This document shows, piece after piece, positions 1 through 8,883 of a DNA stretch of 45,625 nucleotides. The notes beneath the pieces are model-generated. The model ran no database searches. It saw only the letters and a list, made by a program, of their open reading frames with translations, and was not told where the DNA came from. The translations under genes were made by a program, and so were the position numbers. Every line of letters begins with the position of its first letter. Within the stretch, counting starts at the first letter, position 1. Origin of the DNA: an uncultured Clostridia bacterium (GTDB lineage: Bacteria; Bacillota; Clostridia; Oscillospirales; Ruminococcaceae); the NCBI GenBank assembly GCA_945910815.1, contig CAMDZD010000016.1, positions 1 to 45,625 on the forward strand, given 5' to 3'.

Positions 1-53
1 CCTATGACCCTCTGCTTGTAAGGCAGATGCTCTCCCAGCTGAGCTATGCTCCC
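1..53 (-). tRNA. tRNA-Val (UAC), 3' part outside the window
   Basis: Read on the minus strand, the sequence begins GGGAGCATAGCTC at base 53. It contains the D-arm (AGCTCAGCTGGGAGAGC) and an anticodon stem-loop, CTGCCTTACAAGCAG, with anticodon TAC, which reads valine codons. The variable region and part of the T arm follow, and the window start cuts off the rest. A consensus promoter lies upstream at 99-127. More tRNAs may follow beyond the window, since tRNA genes of this group are often clustered; that is inference. Confidence 0.93.
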
Positions 54-98
54 ATTTATCAACGCTTTGTTTTTGCCATCTCTCCTGACGACTATTAT

Positions 99-127
99 AT
101 TATATCACGGCTTTATGAAAATGTCAA
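99..127 (-). promoter_or_regulatory. promoter of the tRNA-Val transcript
   Basis: On the minus strand there is TTGACA (127-122), a 17-base spacer, and TATAAT (104-99) with an extended TG preceding it. This is a full consensus vegetative promoter. The mature tRNA begins about 45 bases downstream. It fits a stable-RNA promoter, and no other gene on this strand is close enough to use it. Confidence 0.8.
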
Positions 128-208
128 GCGTTTTTTGAAAAAAAATCAGAATCGATATTTTAAACAATAAAATATATAAAATACAGATATATTATATGTA
201 TAATGCAC

Positions 209-242
209 AAAAATCCGGACAGGAATTATTTTCCCGTCCGGA
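209..242 (-). terminator. Rho-independent terminator of the EF-G-like gene
   Basis: On the minus strand CCGGACGGG (241-233) pairs with CCTGTCCGG (223-215), with a G-T pair, around a loop of nine bases. The stem is followed by TTTTT (213-209). It starts about 10 bases after the stop codon of the EF-G-like gene. Confidence 0.85.
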
Positions 243-252
243 ATATATATTT

Positions 253-2331
253 TTAGTCTGCACTTACTGATGCGATTACTTCTGAAAGAAGATTTGACGG
301 AAGATGTTCATATCTTACGAATTTAAGTGAAAAACTTCCCATGCCTCTTGTAGTCTGGCGGAGATACATTGCGAAATCGTGCATTTCTCTGTCGGGGACT
401 TCAGCCTGAATCATAGTAAAGCCATGCGAAACGGGTTCCATTCCGAGAACTCTGCCACGTCTCTTATTGAGTTCGCCCATAACATCGCCGGTATTGTCAT
501 CGGGGATAATTACTTTAAGCTCCGAGAAAGGTTCAAGGAGTACAGGGTCAGCCTGACGCATACCCTCCTTATAAGCTATTGAGGCAGCTGTTTTGAATGC
601 CATTTCGGAGGAGTCAACAGGGTGATATGAACCGTCAACAAGTATAGCCTTAAGACCTACAACGGGACAGCCTGCAAGGACACCCTTTTTAATGCTTTCC
701 TCAAGACCTTTCTGGACTGCGGGGAAGTAGTTTTTCGGAACTGCACCGCCGAATACTTTTTCTTCAAATACGAGTGTATCGCTTATGCATGGTTCAAATT
801 CAATCCATACATGACCGTACTGACCGTGACCGCCTGACTGTTTCTTATGCTTACCCTCAACTTTTACTTTCTTTCTGATAGTTTCCTTATAGGCAATTTT
901 AGGAACTTTAAGAATTATATCAACTCCGAATTTTCCTTTAAGCTTAGCACCTGCAATTTCGAGGTGCTGTTCACCGAGACCGCTGAGAATCTGTTCTTTA
1001 GTATCATCATTCTGAACGTATGAAAGCGTTTTGTCTTCTTCGAGAAGTCTTTGCATACCTGCTGAAATTTTAGCCTCATCGCCCTGTGCGGAAGCGTATA
1101 CAGCCATTGAATAGCAGGGTGCGGGGAACATCATTTCACCAAATTCAATTTTTCTGTCGGCAGAAGTGAGTGTGTCGGAAGTCTTTGCGTTTATTTTTAC
1201 TGCAACAACAATGTCACCAGCCACAGCAGATTCGACTTCTGTCTGTTTTTTACCGCAGAGATTATAAAGTTTTCCGATTTTTTCGGGGTAGCCTGTTGTT
1301 GAATTTAAAATTTCAGTGTTTGCCTTGAGAGTACCCGACATTACTTTTATATATGACATCTTACCAACAAACGGGTCTGCAACAGTCTTGAATACAAATG
1401 CTGAAAGCGGAGCATCTTTAGTGCAAGGAATTTCCTTGATTTCGTCCTTTGCAACGAATGCCTCGGCGGGATAAACTTCGTCAGGGGAGGGAACGAGGAG
1501 TTCAAGCTCCTTTAAGAGCATATCTATTCCGGCGAGAGTCAAAGCGGAAGTACATACGACAGGTGTTATAATTCCGCGGTTCATACCGTCATGAATACCG
1601 TCAATAAGTTCCTTTTGTGTAAAGGGTTCTCCCTCAAAGAATTTTTCCATAAGTTCCTCGGAGGTTTCGGCAACAGCCTCGCTTATTGCACCTATAAGAC
1701 CGTCTATACGGTATTCCATTTTTTCGGATAATTCAGCGGTAGGCATATCTGTTTCAACAGCGTTGCCATTTTCGTCGTATTTATATGATTTCATCTCTAT
1801 GAGATTTATATATGAAACAATTTCCCTGTCCTTGATTACGGGAACGACTACGGGGCATACAGTAGGGCCGAATACAGTTTTAAGCTGTGTTAGAACGTTG
1901 AAAAAATTAGCGTCCTTGTCGTCAATCTTTGTGATTACGAACATTTTTGATTTGCCCTGCTTGATAGCCTCATCATAAGCTTTCTGAGTTCCGACTTTTA
2001 CTCCGGATTTTGCGGATACAGTAATTAAAACGTTGTCAGATGCACGCACGCCTTCAATCATTTCGCCTGCAAAGTCAAAAAGACCGGGGGTATCGAGGAT
2101 ATTGATTTTAATATCTTTGTATTCGCATGATGCAAGAGCAGTATTGATAGAAATTTTTCTTTTGATTTCCTCGCTGTCATAGTCGCAGACAGAAGTTCCG
2201 TCAGAAGTTTTTCCGAATCTTTCAGATGCACCTGTTTTGCAGAGGATAGCTTCCGCAAGCATAGTTTTACCGGAGCCGTTATGACCGGCTATTGCAATAT
2301 TTCTTATTTTTTCGGTTGTGTAGTCTTTCAT
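253..2331 (-). CDS. elongation factor G-like GTPase (EF-G paralogue)
   Basis: This 692-residue protein has the full EF-G architecture: a GTPase domain with P-loop GHNGSGKT (residues 16-23), a domain II beta barrel, and domains III-V ending near the C-terminus. It matches the divergent EF-G-like family (PRK12740 type), not the main fusA product. The catalytic DTPGH motif of EF-G reads DTPGLFDF (80-87), so the histidine is leucine. The NKxD guanine-binding motif reads TKID (134-137). Canonical EF-G drives translocation; the role of these paralogues is not settled. A good ribosome binding site (AAGGAG) precedes the ATG. It has its own promoter and terminator, so it is a single-gene unit. It is not expected to be the housekeeping EF-G. 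Confidence 0.88.
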   Translation of the reverse strand: MKDYTTEKIRNIAIAGHNGSGKTMLAEAILCKTGASERFGKTSDGTSVCDYDSEEIKRKISINTALASCEYKDIKINILDTPGLFDFAGEMIEGVRASDNVLITVSAKSGVKVGTQKAYDEAIKQGKSKMFVITKIDDKDANFFNVLTQLKTVFGPTVCPVVVPVIKDREIVSYINLIEMKSYKYDENGNAVETDMPTAELSEKMEYRIDGLIGAISEAVAETSEELMEKFFEGEPFTQKELIDGIHDGMNRGIITPVVCTSALTLAGIDMLLKELELLVPSPDEVYPAEAFVAKDEIKEIPCTKDAPLSAFVFKTVADPFVGKMSYIKVMSGTLKANTEILNSTTGYPEKIGKLYNLCGKKQTEVESAVAGDIVVAVKINAKTSDTLTSADRKIEFGEMMFPAPCYSMAVYASAQGDEAKISAGMQRLLEEDKTLSYVQNDDTKEQILSGLGEQHLEIAGAKLKGKFGVDIILKVPKIAYKETIRKKVKVEGKHKKQSGGHGQYGHVWIEFEPCISDTLVFEEKVFGGAVPKNYFPAVQKGLEESIKKGVLAGCPVVGLKAILVDGSYHPVDSSEMAFKTAASIAYKEGMRQADPVLLEPFSELKVIIPDDNTGDVMGELNKRRGRVLGMEPVSHGFTMIQAEVPDREMHDFAMYLRQTTRGMGSFSLKFVRYEHLPSNLLSEVIASVSAD

Positions 2332-2395
2332 AGTAAAAAGTCTCCTTAAATAGTATGTAAAATTTTAATAAGTGCAGATATTTACTTACTTGAAT

Positions 2396-2424
2396 ATTGT
2401 AGCATTTTTGATATAATTTTGCAA
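2396..2424 (-). promoter_or_regulatory. promoter of the EF-G-like gene
   Basis: On the minus strand TTGCAA (2424-2419) and TACAAT (2401-2396) are separated by 17 bases. TGC directly precedes the -10 box, an extended -10 form that recurs at several promoters in this window. The start codon lies about 65 bases downstream. Confidence 0.65.
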
Positions 2425-2478
2425 CAGATTTATAAAATTTCTATATTAAATACAATAACAGCTATATAATTTTGTAAA

Positions 2479-3969
2479 TTATGCACAACGTTTCTGACCG
2501 TTCCAGCCGTAAATCAGGAAAATATATCCTGCAAGCCATATAACAGTAAATATAATTAACTGTATAAGCGATGTTCCGTAAAATCTGAAAGTACGCATTA
2601 CAAGTTCAGATGCGTTCATAGTAAGGAATACGCAAAGGATTGGAAGAAAAATATATTTGAATATATTTACTCCTGCACCGGTATGCTTCAGAATTTTTAT
2701 AAGCCTTGAAGTATTTCCGATTACATTGCTTGCATAGTATGATATAACTATTCCATAAAATCCGAAATGCGGTACAAATATAAGAACAGATGATATTCTC
2801 ACGGCATATTCGGCTATATAATTCAACGACGAAAATCCCTGAAGTCCCAAGCCTTTTATAAGTGCCTCAAGAATTATTTCAAGGTATATAAAAGGTACTA
2901 CGGGAGATATAATAGTAATCATTTTTCCGGCAAGTTCTCCTCCGCCCATAAGAATACCTATTTCCTTTCCGAAACGCATCATAACTGCTGATACGGGAAT
3001 TGAAAACATTAAAGTACCCTCTATTAATTTTTTAGTAATGCTTATAATACGCTCTTTGTTTCCGGAAGCGTTTTCCCTTGCGGATTCCGTGACGACTATT
3101 CCCGAAAGAGAGCATAATATTACTGACGGAAAAAATAAAGCGGGAATAACTATTGCCTCAAATATTCCGAACTGGCTGAAAGCCTCTGTAAATGAATTTC
3201 CATGTTGTTTAAGAGTTATGGGAATAAGAGAATCGTTTGCACTGCTAAGTGCGGAAGTCATACAGCTACCGAACATTATCGGGACGGCATAGCGGATATA
3301 TTTTCTGAAACTTATTGAGGCTTTTCCTGAATATTGTCTTTTTCGTTTCAGAAATATTATCATAAAGTATATCAGAGAAGTAAGATTTCCGCATACTATT
3401 CCGGCAGTCATAAGCTCGCAGACCTGTGCATTGCCCGGATTTGTCAGAGTAAATACAAGTATTGCAATTACAGCGGATTTTACGGCAAATTCCATTATAT
3501 CGGCTCTTGCGGTAAGGCTTACTTTTCTCATTGCATTGAAATATCCCTTGAAACATGAGGAAAAAGCTCCGACAGGCAGTGAAAAAGCTATAAAATATAA
3601 CGGTTTTGTCATATCCGGAGTATTAAAAAATTTTATGCTTATCTTTTCACCGAATAAAAATAATATCAGTGCTGTTGATATGCTTAATGCAGTACACATC
3701 ATAAAGGCATATCTCAGAACCCTGTCAGGATTTCCGTTATTTTTCCCACGCTCTTCCGATACAAGCCGGCTCGTACATAAAAAAGCATTCCCGTTTGATA
3801 CCATTCCCGCAAGTACCATAAATGAACCTGTAAGAGATACAATTCCCATTGCGGAACTGCCGAGACGCTTTGTTATTGTAACATTAAGAAGAAGTGATGC
3901 CGTATCAAGAATTAACTGCATTATAGTCAGCATTGCTGTATCTTTTATAATTCTGTTCTTTAAAATCAT
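2479..3969 (-). CDS. SpoVB/MATE-type polysaccharide flippase-like membrane protein
   Basis: This 496-residue, strongly hydrophobic protein has about 12-14 predicted membrane segments. It has the arrangement of the MOP superfamily (SpoVB, MurJ, Wzx). It opens with a short basic head, then a first segment followed by TKRLGSSAMGIVSL, which resembles the conserved N-terminal region of SpoVB-type oligosaccharide flippases. Such proteins move lipid-linked sugars across the membrane, and SpoVB is needed for spore cortex. Whether this one serves spores, capsule or wall cannot be told from sequence. GGAGG sits just upstream of the ATG. No clear terminator follows the gene. The long reading frames on the opposite strand are shadows. 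Confidence 0.78.
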   Translation of the reverse strand: MILKNRIIKDTAMLTIMQLILDTASLLLNVTITKRLGSSAMGIVSLTGSFMVLAGMVSNGNAFLCTSRLVSEERGKNNGNPDRVLRYAFMMCTALSISTALILFLFGEKISIKFFNTPDMTKPLYFIAFSLPVGAFSSCFKGYFNAMRKVSLTARADIMEFAVKSAVIAILVFTLTNPGNAQVCELMTAGIVCGNLTSLIYFMIIFLKRKRQYSGKASISFRKYIRYAVPIMFGSCMTSALSSANDSLIPITLKQHGNSFTEAFSQFGIFEAIVIPALFFPSVILCSLSGIVVTESARENASGNKERIISITKKLIEGTLMFSIPVSAVMMRFGKEIGILMGGGELAGKMITIISPVVPFIYLEIILEALIKGLGLQGFSSLNYIAEYAVRISSVLIFVPHFGFYGIVISYYASNVIGNTSRLIKILKHTGAGVNIFKYIFLPILCVFLTMNASELVMRTFRFYGTSLIQLIIFTVIWLAGYIFLIYGWNGQKRCA

Positions 3970-4033
3970 TGCCAGACCTCCGAAATTTATATATTATATA
4001 TTTATTACGGATTTTATGTTTCAATGACTGCAT

Positions 4034-4070
4034 AATAAAAAACGGGTAACCTTTTTCAAGGTTACCCGAA
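4034..4070 (-). terminator. terminator of the pheB-hom-Uma2 operon
   Basis: On the minus strand CGGGTAACC (4068-4060) pairs perfectly with GGTTACCCG (4051-4043) around an eight-base loop. It is followed by TTTTTTATT. It begins just past the stop codon of the Uma2-like gene and insulates the next minus-strand gene. Confidence 0.92.
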
Positions 4071-4075
4071 TTGAT

Positions 4076-4624
4076 TTACTTTATAAGTTCAGCGATATTT
4101 ATTTTAAGCTGAACCGGATTATCTCTGTATATATTGACCGTAATTGTCTGACTGAAATCATAAAAGCCTGTTACGTTTTTATTTTCAAAAAAGTATACAA
4201 AAACCTTTTCTTTTTCGGGGTCGGCAATCCAGTATTCACGCACGCCGTTTTCTTCATATAAAGCAAGTTTTCTGATATAGTCATCTTTCCAGTTGCTTGA
4301 AACGACCTCAACAATCCAGTCCGGAGAACCGTTACAGCGTTTATCATCTATTTTTGATTTGTCACATATTACAGATATATCCGGAATAACTACTGAATTT
4401 TTCAGCCTGACGTCGTAAGGTGCTACAAAGGATTTGCATTTTCCGTTATTTGCCTTGATATAGTTTCTGATTTCTGCTGAAATTTCTGTGACTATTGTCT
4501 GATGAATTGTACTCGGTGAACTCATTGCGATTATTTCACCGTCAATAAGCTCAAATAATTCAGAATTGTTTTCAGTAAATTTCAGAAATTCATCGACTGT
4601 ATATTTTTTATCCGGAACAGCCAT
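4076..4624 (-). CDS. Uma2-family (DUF820) PD-(D/E)XK nuclease-fold protein
   Basis: This is a 182-residue protein of the Uma2/DUF820 family. Visible motifs are ELIDGEI (about 25-31), PDIS with the likely metal-binding Asp (about 82), EVVSS with Glu (about 106), a following Lys, and the family signature GVREYWIADP. Together these form the expected D-(E)xK-type site. The biological role of the family is unknown, although it is abundant in cyanobacteria and some Clostridia. I prefer ATG at 4624 over the GTG at 4633, because AGAGGTG overlaps the GTG but is well spaced from the ATG. It lies 20 bases after hom and is the last gene before a strong terminator, so it is probably co-transcribed with hom. 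Confidence 0.85.
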   Translation of the reverse strand: MAVPDKKYTVDEFLKFTENNSELFELIDGEIIAMSSPSTIHQTIVTEISAEIRNYIKANNGKCKSFVAPYDVRLKNSVVIPDISVICDKSKIDDKRCNGSPDWIVEVVSSNWKDDYIRKLALYEENGVREYWIADPEKEKVFVYFFENKNVTGFYDFSQTITVNIYRDNPVQLKINIAELIK

Positions 4625-4644
4625 AATATACACCTCTGAAAAAA

Positions 4645-5829
4645 TTAATCAAGAACAGCAAGAAGTGCTTTAGCGTTGATTTTCTTAGCTTCAGCAAATG
4701 TCACTTCTGAAATTATATAAGATGTTTCGCCGTCACATTCAATTTTATCTTCGATATTATATGCAGACATATCAGTGTTGGAATCAGTTCTGACATACCA
4801 TTTTGATTTGAAGTTATCGATTGAATCAATAAAGCTGTCATCGTCTGAAGATTCCCATGACTGTGAGAATACTGTAATTTTATGCTTTACGCAGTCAATA
4901 ACATCTCCGAGAACAGCACTTGCAGTAGGCAACTTTCCCGCACCTCTGCCATAGAAAAGAATCTTGTCGAAACCGTCACCGTTTACAAGGCAGGCATTGA
5001 ATACATCATTTACATGTGACATAAGATTTTCGTGAGATACGAGCATAGGCATTACAGCCGGCATAATTTTACCGTTTTCGTGTTCTTTTACTGACGCAAT
5101 AAGTTTTACGGCATATCCGAGAGAATTTGCGGTGTCAACATCTTTAAGGCTTACGTTTTCAATTCCCTGAGTGTAAACGCTCTTGGGGTAAACATGCTTT
5201 CCGAATACAAGCGAAGATATAATGCAGATTTTACGGCATGCGTCATATCCCTTTACATCGGCATCGGGATTTCTTTCAGCGTATCCGAGTTTCTGGGCAA
5301 GTGCAAGAGCCTCGTCAAAGCTCATTTTATCATTAATCATTTTAGTGAGAATGAAGTTTGTAGTGCCGTTAAGAATACCTGCAACGGCAGTGATTTTATT
5401 TCCGGCAAGGCACTTGTGGAGAGGTCTTATAATCGGAATAGCTCCGCCTACGCTTGCTTCAAAGAAGAAATTGCAGTTATGTTCTTTTGCGAGCTTAAGA
5501 AGAATATCACCTTTTTCCGCAACAAGCTCCTTGTTTGAAGTAGCAACGCTTTTTCCTTTTTCGAGACATTTTTTTATAAAAGTGAAAGCAGGTTCAACAC
5601 CGCCCATACATTCCGCAACGGCAGTAACTTCATCATCGTTGAGAATCACATTGAAATCCTTTGTAAATTTATCGGCATAAGGTGAATCGGGAAAATCCCT
5701 CAAATCGAGTATATATTTAACGTCCATTGAAGTACCGGCTTTTTTCTCGATACTCTCCTTGTTTTTATAGAAAAGTTCAACAACTCCTGAGCCTACGACT
5801 CCGTGACCTAAAACAGCAAATTTTGACAT
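4645..5829 (-). CDS. hom: homoserine dehydrogenase
   Basis: The enzyme reduces aspartate semialdehyde to homoserine in threonine and methionine synthesis. The 394-residue protein shows the Rossmann NAD(P)-binding motif GHGVVGSG (8-15), the TSNKEL catalytic lysine region, GGAIPIIRPL, GILNGTTNFILTKM, and GRGAGKLPTASAV. The C-terminal part is a short ACT-like region, which suggests end-product control. The longer reading frame adds 22 residues without family similarity. The ATG at 5829 begins MSKFAVLGHG and has GAAAGGA upstream with a longish 11-base spacing. It follows pheB by 25 bases. Confidence 0.95.
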   Translation of the reverse strand: MSKFAVLGHGVVGSGVVELFYKNKESIEKKAGTSMDVKYILDLRDFPDSPYADKFTKDFNVILNDDEVTAVAECMGGVEPAFTFIKKCLEKGKSVATSNKELVAEKGDILLKLAKEHNCNFFFEASVGGAIPIIRPLHKCLAGNKITAVAGILNGTTNFILTKMINDKMSFDEALALAQKLGYAERNPDADVKGYDACRKICIISSLVFGKHVYPKSVYTQGIENVSLKDVDTANSLGYAVKLIASVKEHENGKIMPAVMPMLVSHENLMSHVNDVFNACLVNGDGFDKILFYGRGAGKLPTASAVLGDVIDCVKHKITVFSQSWESSDDDSFIDSIDNFKSKWYVRTDSNTDMSAYNIEDKIECDGETSYIISEVTFAEAKKINAKALLAVLD

Positions 5830-5854
5830 AATAAAATAAATCCTTTCATCAATA

Positions 5855-6298
5855 TTATTTGGCAGACAGAATTTTAATTTCCACAACACCGTCATCTTCT
5901 GAAATTCTGTTCAGTGTTTCAGCATCTAAATTTGAATTTCCAAGAAGCTTAAGTGAAATATTTACTGATGCGACACCGTCAACAGGGATATTCTGATTGA
6001 CTGTAAGTATATTTGCATTCAGTTCATGGAGAAATGCAAGCAGTCTTGAAAGCACTCCCGATTCGTCCTTAAGCAATGCGTATATATTAACTATGCGTTC
6101 AACAAGCATTTCCTCATATGAAAAAACGCTGTCCTTATACTTATAGTAAGCACTTCTTGAAATGCCTATACGCTTACAGGCTGATGCGAAACTTTTTTCG
6201 CCCTTGTTAGCCATAAGCTTTTTAACTTCCAGTACCTTTCTGAAAACATCGGGCAGTACAGCGGAATCAACAACGATAAATTTTGAATTGTCATTCAT
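5855..6298 (-). CDS. pheB: PheB-type ACT domain protein
   Basis: This 147-residue protein has an N-terminal segment that looks like a small helix-turn-helix (FASACKRIGISRSAYYKYKD). A C-terminal ACT domain (about residues 70-147) follows, containing LLKDESGVLSRLLAFL. This is the architecture of the Bacillus PheB/UPF0735 family, which commonly lies beside hom in Firmicutes. ACT domains bind amino acids, so a sensing role for the threonine pathway is plausible but inferred. ATG at 6298 with AAAGGGTG upstream is preferred over a longer 163-residue frame. Confidence 0.85.
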   Translation of the reverse strand: MNDNSKFIVVDSAVLPDVFRKVLEVKKLMANKGEKSFASACKRIGISRSAYYKYKDSVFSYEEMLVERIVNIYALLKDESGVLSRLLAFLHELNANILTVNQNIPVDGVASVNISLKLLGNSNLDAETLNRISEDDGVVEIKILSAK

Positions 6299-6363
6299 AA
6301 AAAAATACACCCTTTTTAGTCCGAGATGTCCGTCTGCGGAATACAATTGTACGCTATTATATT

Positions 6364-6392
6364 AATATATCACCTTTTTTTTCTTTTGTCAA
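6364..6392 (-). promoter_or_regulatory. promoter of the pheB-hom-Uma2 operon
   Basis: On the minus strand TTGACA (6392-6387), a 17-base spacer and TATATT (6369-6364). It stands back to back with the plus-strand promoter of the adenylate-forming enzyme. I found no T-box or other leader element between it and the start codon. Confidence 0.65.
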
Positions 6393-6424
6393 GACCTTTT
6401 TCGAGATATTTTGAAATTAAATAC

Positions 6425-6453
6425 TTGTAATTGTCTGAAAAGTATGCTATAAT
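6425..6453 (+). promoter_or_regulatory. promoter of the AMP-dependent synthetase gene
   Basis: TTGTAA (6425-6430), 17 bases, TATAAT (6448-6453), with TGC immediately before the -10 box. The start codon is about 35 bases downstream. Confidence 0.75.
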
Positions 6454-6488
6454 AAATTCATAAATATAAATTGAACGGAGTTAAAAAA

Positions 6489-8120
6489 ATGCCTGTTACA
6501 GAATTTCTGGAAAAAAATGCCGAAAAATACGGCAATGATATTTGTCTTACTGAAATTAATCCTGATGTTCCCGAAAACGGTGAAAGCACATGGAAAGAAT
6601 ATTCACTCATTCAGCCTGAACCTATGGAACAGTATAAGCGTGAAATAACATGGAAACAGTTTGACGATACCGCAAACAGATTTGCAAATATGCTTATTGC
6701 AAGAGGAATTAAAAAGGGAGAGAAAGTTGCAATACTTCTTATGAACTGCCTTGAGTGGTTGCCGGTATATTTCGGAATACTCAAAGCCGGAGCAGTTGCA
6801 GTCCCACTTAATTACAGATATACCGCTGATGAAATAAAATACTGCCTTGACCTTTCAGAATCAAGTGCAATAGTATTCGGCAAGGAATTTGTCGGACGTA
6901 TGGAATCAATATGCGATATTATCCCTGATATACGCCTTAAAATATTTGTGGGTCACGACTGTCCGACTTTTGCAAAGAGCTATTCAAAGCTTATTGCAAA
7001 ATATGATACTTCAAAGCCCGATGTAAAAATTACTGATGATGACGATTCCGCAATTTACTTTTCATCAGGTACAACAGGATTTCCTAAAGCTATACTGCAC
7101 AATCATTTAAGCCTTGTTTCGGCATGCGAAACGGAACAGAATCACCATTCACAGACAAGAGAAGATAATTTCCTCTGTATTCCTCCTCTTTACCATACCG
7201 GAGCTAAAATGCACTGGTTCGGAAGTCTTTTGTCGGGCGGAAAAGCCGTTCTTCTCCGAGGAATAAAACCCGAATGGATTCTTAAAACTATATCCGATGA
7301 ACAGTGTACAATAGTGTGGTTGCTTGTGCCGTGGGCTCAGGATATACTTGATGCTATCGACAGAGGCGACATAAATCTTAATGACTATAAGCTTGACCAG
7401 TGGAGACTTATGCACATAGGAGCTCAGCCTGTGCCTCCGAGTCTTATAAAACGCTGGAAAGAAAAATTCCCGAATCATCAGTATGATACAAACTATGGAC
7501 TTTCTGAATCAATAGGCCCCGGCTGTGTTCATCTCGGAGTTGAAAATATACATAAAGTCGGAGCTATCGGAGTTGCAGGATATAAGTGGCAGGTTAAAAT
7601 ATTCGATACTGAAGGAAATGAAGTTCCGCAGGGAGATGTCGGAGAGCTTGCCGTAAAGGGCAGGGGAGTTATGAAATGCTATTACAATGACCCCGAGGCT
7701 ACTGCCTCGGTACTCCGTGACGGCTGGCTGTTTACAGGAGATATGGCTCGTATTGATGAGGACGGCTTTATATATCTTGTTGACAGAAAAAAAGACGTAA
7801 TAATTTCGGGCGGTGAAAATATATATCCCGTACAGATTGAAGATTTTCTCAGAAGTCATTCCGCTGTAAAAGACGTTGCAGTAATAGGACTTCCCGATGC
7901 AAGACTCGGAGAAATTTCATGTGCCATAATCGAAATAAAAGAGGGTTACAGCTGTACTGATGAAGAAATAATGCAGTTCTGCAATTCATTGCCAAGATAT
8001 AAGCGTCCCAGAAAAATAATATTTGCTGATGTTCCGAGAAATCCCACAGGCAAAATTGAAAAGCCTAAGCTCCGTGAAAAATACTGCGGAGGAAGTCTTG
8101 TTGAAGCACAGATAAAATAA
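6489..8120 (+). CDS. AMP-dependent acyl-CoA synthetase/ligase family protein
   Basis: This 543-residue class I adenylate-forming enzyme shows FSSGTTGFPKAILHNH (phosphate-binding loop, about 191-206), NYGLSES (about 335-341), GWLFTGDMA (412-420), DRKKDVIISGGENIYP (432-447), and the C-terminal catalytic lysine in NPTGKIEK (K522). Such enzymes activate a carboxylic acid as an acyl-AMP and usually transfer it to CoA. The acid cannot be told from sequence. The pattern resembles medium or long-chain fatty acyl-CoA ligases. ATG at 6489 has CGGAG eight bases upstream; a TTG 18 bases earlier lies before that site. It is a single-gene unit with its own promoter and terminator. Confidence 0.9.
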   Translation: MPVTEFLEKNAEKYGNDICLTEINPDVPENGESTWKEYSLIQPEPMEQYKREITWKQFDDTANRFANMLIARGIKKGEKVAILLMNCLEWLPVYFGILKAGAVAVPLNYRYTADEIKYCLDLSESSAIVFGKEFVGRMESICDIIPDIRLKIFVGHDCPTFAKSYSKLIAKYDTSKPDVKITDDDDSAIYFSSGTTGFPKAILHNHLSLVSACETEQNHHSQTREDNFLCIPPLYHTGAKMHWFGSLLSGGKAVLLRGIKPEWILKTISDEQCTIVWLLVPWAQDILDAIDRGDINLNDYKLDQWRLMHIGAQPVPPSLIKRWKEKFPNHQYDTNYGLSESIGPGCVHLGVENIHKVGAIGVAGYKWQVKIFDTEGNEVPQGDVGELAVKGRGVMKCYYNDPEATASVLRDGWLFTGDMARIDEDGFIYLVDRKKDVIISGGENIYPVQIEDFLRSHSAVKDVAVIGLPDARLGEISCAIIEIKEGYSCTDEEIMQFCNSLPRYKRPRKIIFADVPRNPTGKIEKPKLREKYCGGSLVEAQIK

Positions 8121-8126
8121 CATAAA

Positions 8127-8158
8127 AGGGCGGATTTTTCATTCGCCCTGAAATTTTT
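8127..8158 (+). terminator. terminator of the acyl-CoA synthetase gene
   Basis: AGGGCGGA pairs with TTCGCCCT (one G-T pair) around a short loop, and GAAATTTTTC follows. It starts about 7 bases after the stop codon. Confidence 0.8.
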
Positions 8159-8203
8159 CTGCATCTGCATTAAAAATTATGGTAATACGGAGGAATAGAA
8201 AAA

Positions 8204-8869
8204 ATGAGAATAAGACATAAACCATGGGCAAAGCCGGAACTCGATGCATGTCCTTTCTGCATAAAAAATCCGCAGGATTTCAAAAACAAATGGAATACAG
8301 TTTTTGAGAATAACTCAAAGCCTTTATATATAGAACTCGGCTGTGGTAAGGGCGGATTTATTTCTCAGATTGTCGTGAGTCACCCCGAAATCAATTTCAT
8401 AGCTATGGACATAAAAAACGAAATGCTTGCACTTGCAAAGCGTAAAATTGAACAGAGCTGTCATGAAAACGGAAAAAATACGGATAATATTAAAATATTT
8501 ATTCAAAATATAGAACAGTTTCACGAAACTTTCGGAGAAAATGACCGTGCAGACAGAATATATATAAATTTCTGCAATCCGTGGCCTAAAAAGAAACACA
8601 AAAAACGCCGTCTGACACATACAAGACAGCTTCTGAACTATAAAAAAATTCTACGTGGTGAACTCTGGTTCAAAACTGATGACGATGAACTTTTTGAGGA
8701 ATCGTTTGAATACTTCCGTGAGGCTGGTTTCAGAATAAAATTCAGCACATGGGATTTACACAGCGAAAACAATATTGAGAATTTCGTCACGGAACACGAA
8801 AAGATGTTTACAGCTGAGGGCAAAAAAATAAAATTTCTGATTGCAGAACCGGAAAATAATCAAATCTGA
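8204..8869 (+). CDS. trmB: tRNA (guanine-N7)-methyltransferase
   Basis: TrmB uses S-adenosylmethionine to make m7G46 in tRNA. The 221-residue protein has the SAM-binding motif IELGCGKGGF (about 44-53) and an acidic end of strand 2 (AMDIKNEML). It also has the family hallmark NFCNPWPKKKHKKRRLTH (about 125-142), usually NFSDPWPKxRHxKRRL. GGAGG lies upstream of the ATG. The next gene starts 14 bases later and is probably co-transcribed. Confidence 0.95.
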   Translation: MRIRHKPWAKPELDACPFCIKNPQDFKNKWNTVFENNSKPLYIELGCGKGGFISQIVVSHPEINFIAMDIKNEMLALAKRKIEQSCHENGKNTDNIKIFIQNIEQFHETFGENDRADRIYINFCNPWPKKKHKKRRLTHTRQLLNYKKILRGELWFKTDDDELFEESFEYFREAGFRIKFSTWDLHSENNIENFVTEHEKMFTAEGKKIKFLIAEPENNQI

Positions 8870-8883
8870 CGGAGCAAGGCAAA

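Noticed and set aside
3431..4027. 198-residue frame opposite the flippase gene
   Set aside because: No ribosome binding site or family motif; it mirrors the coding strand of the membrane protein.
6299..6363. T-box or threonine leader before pheB-hom
   Set aside because: No specifier-like stem, T-box sequence or terminator was seen in the short leader.
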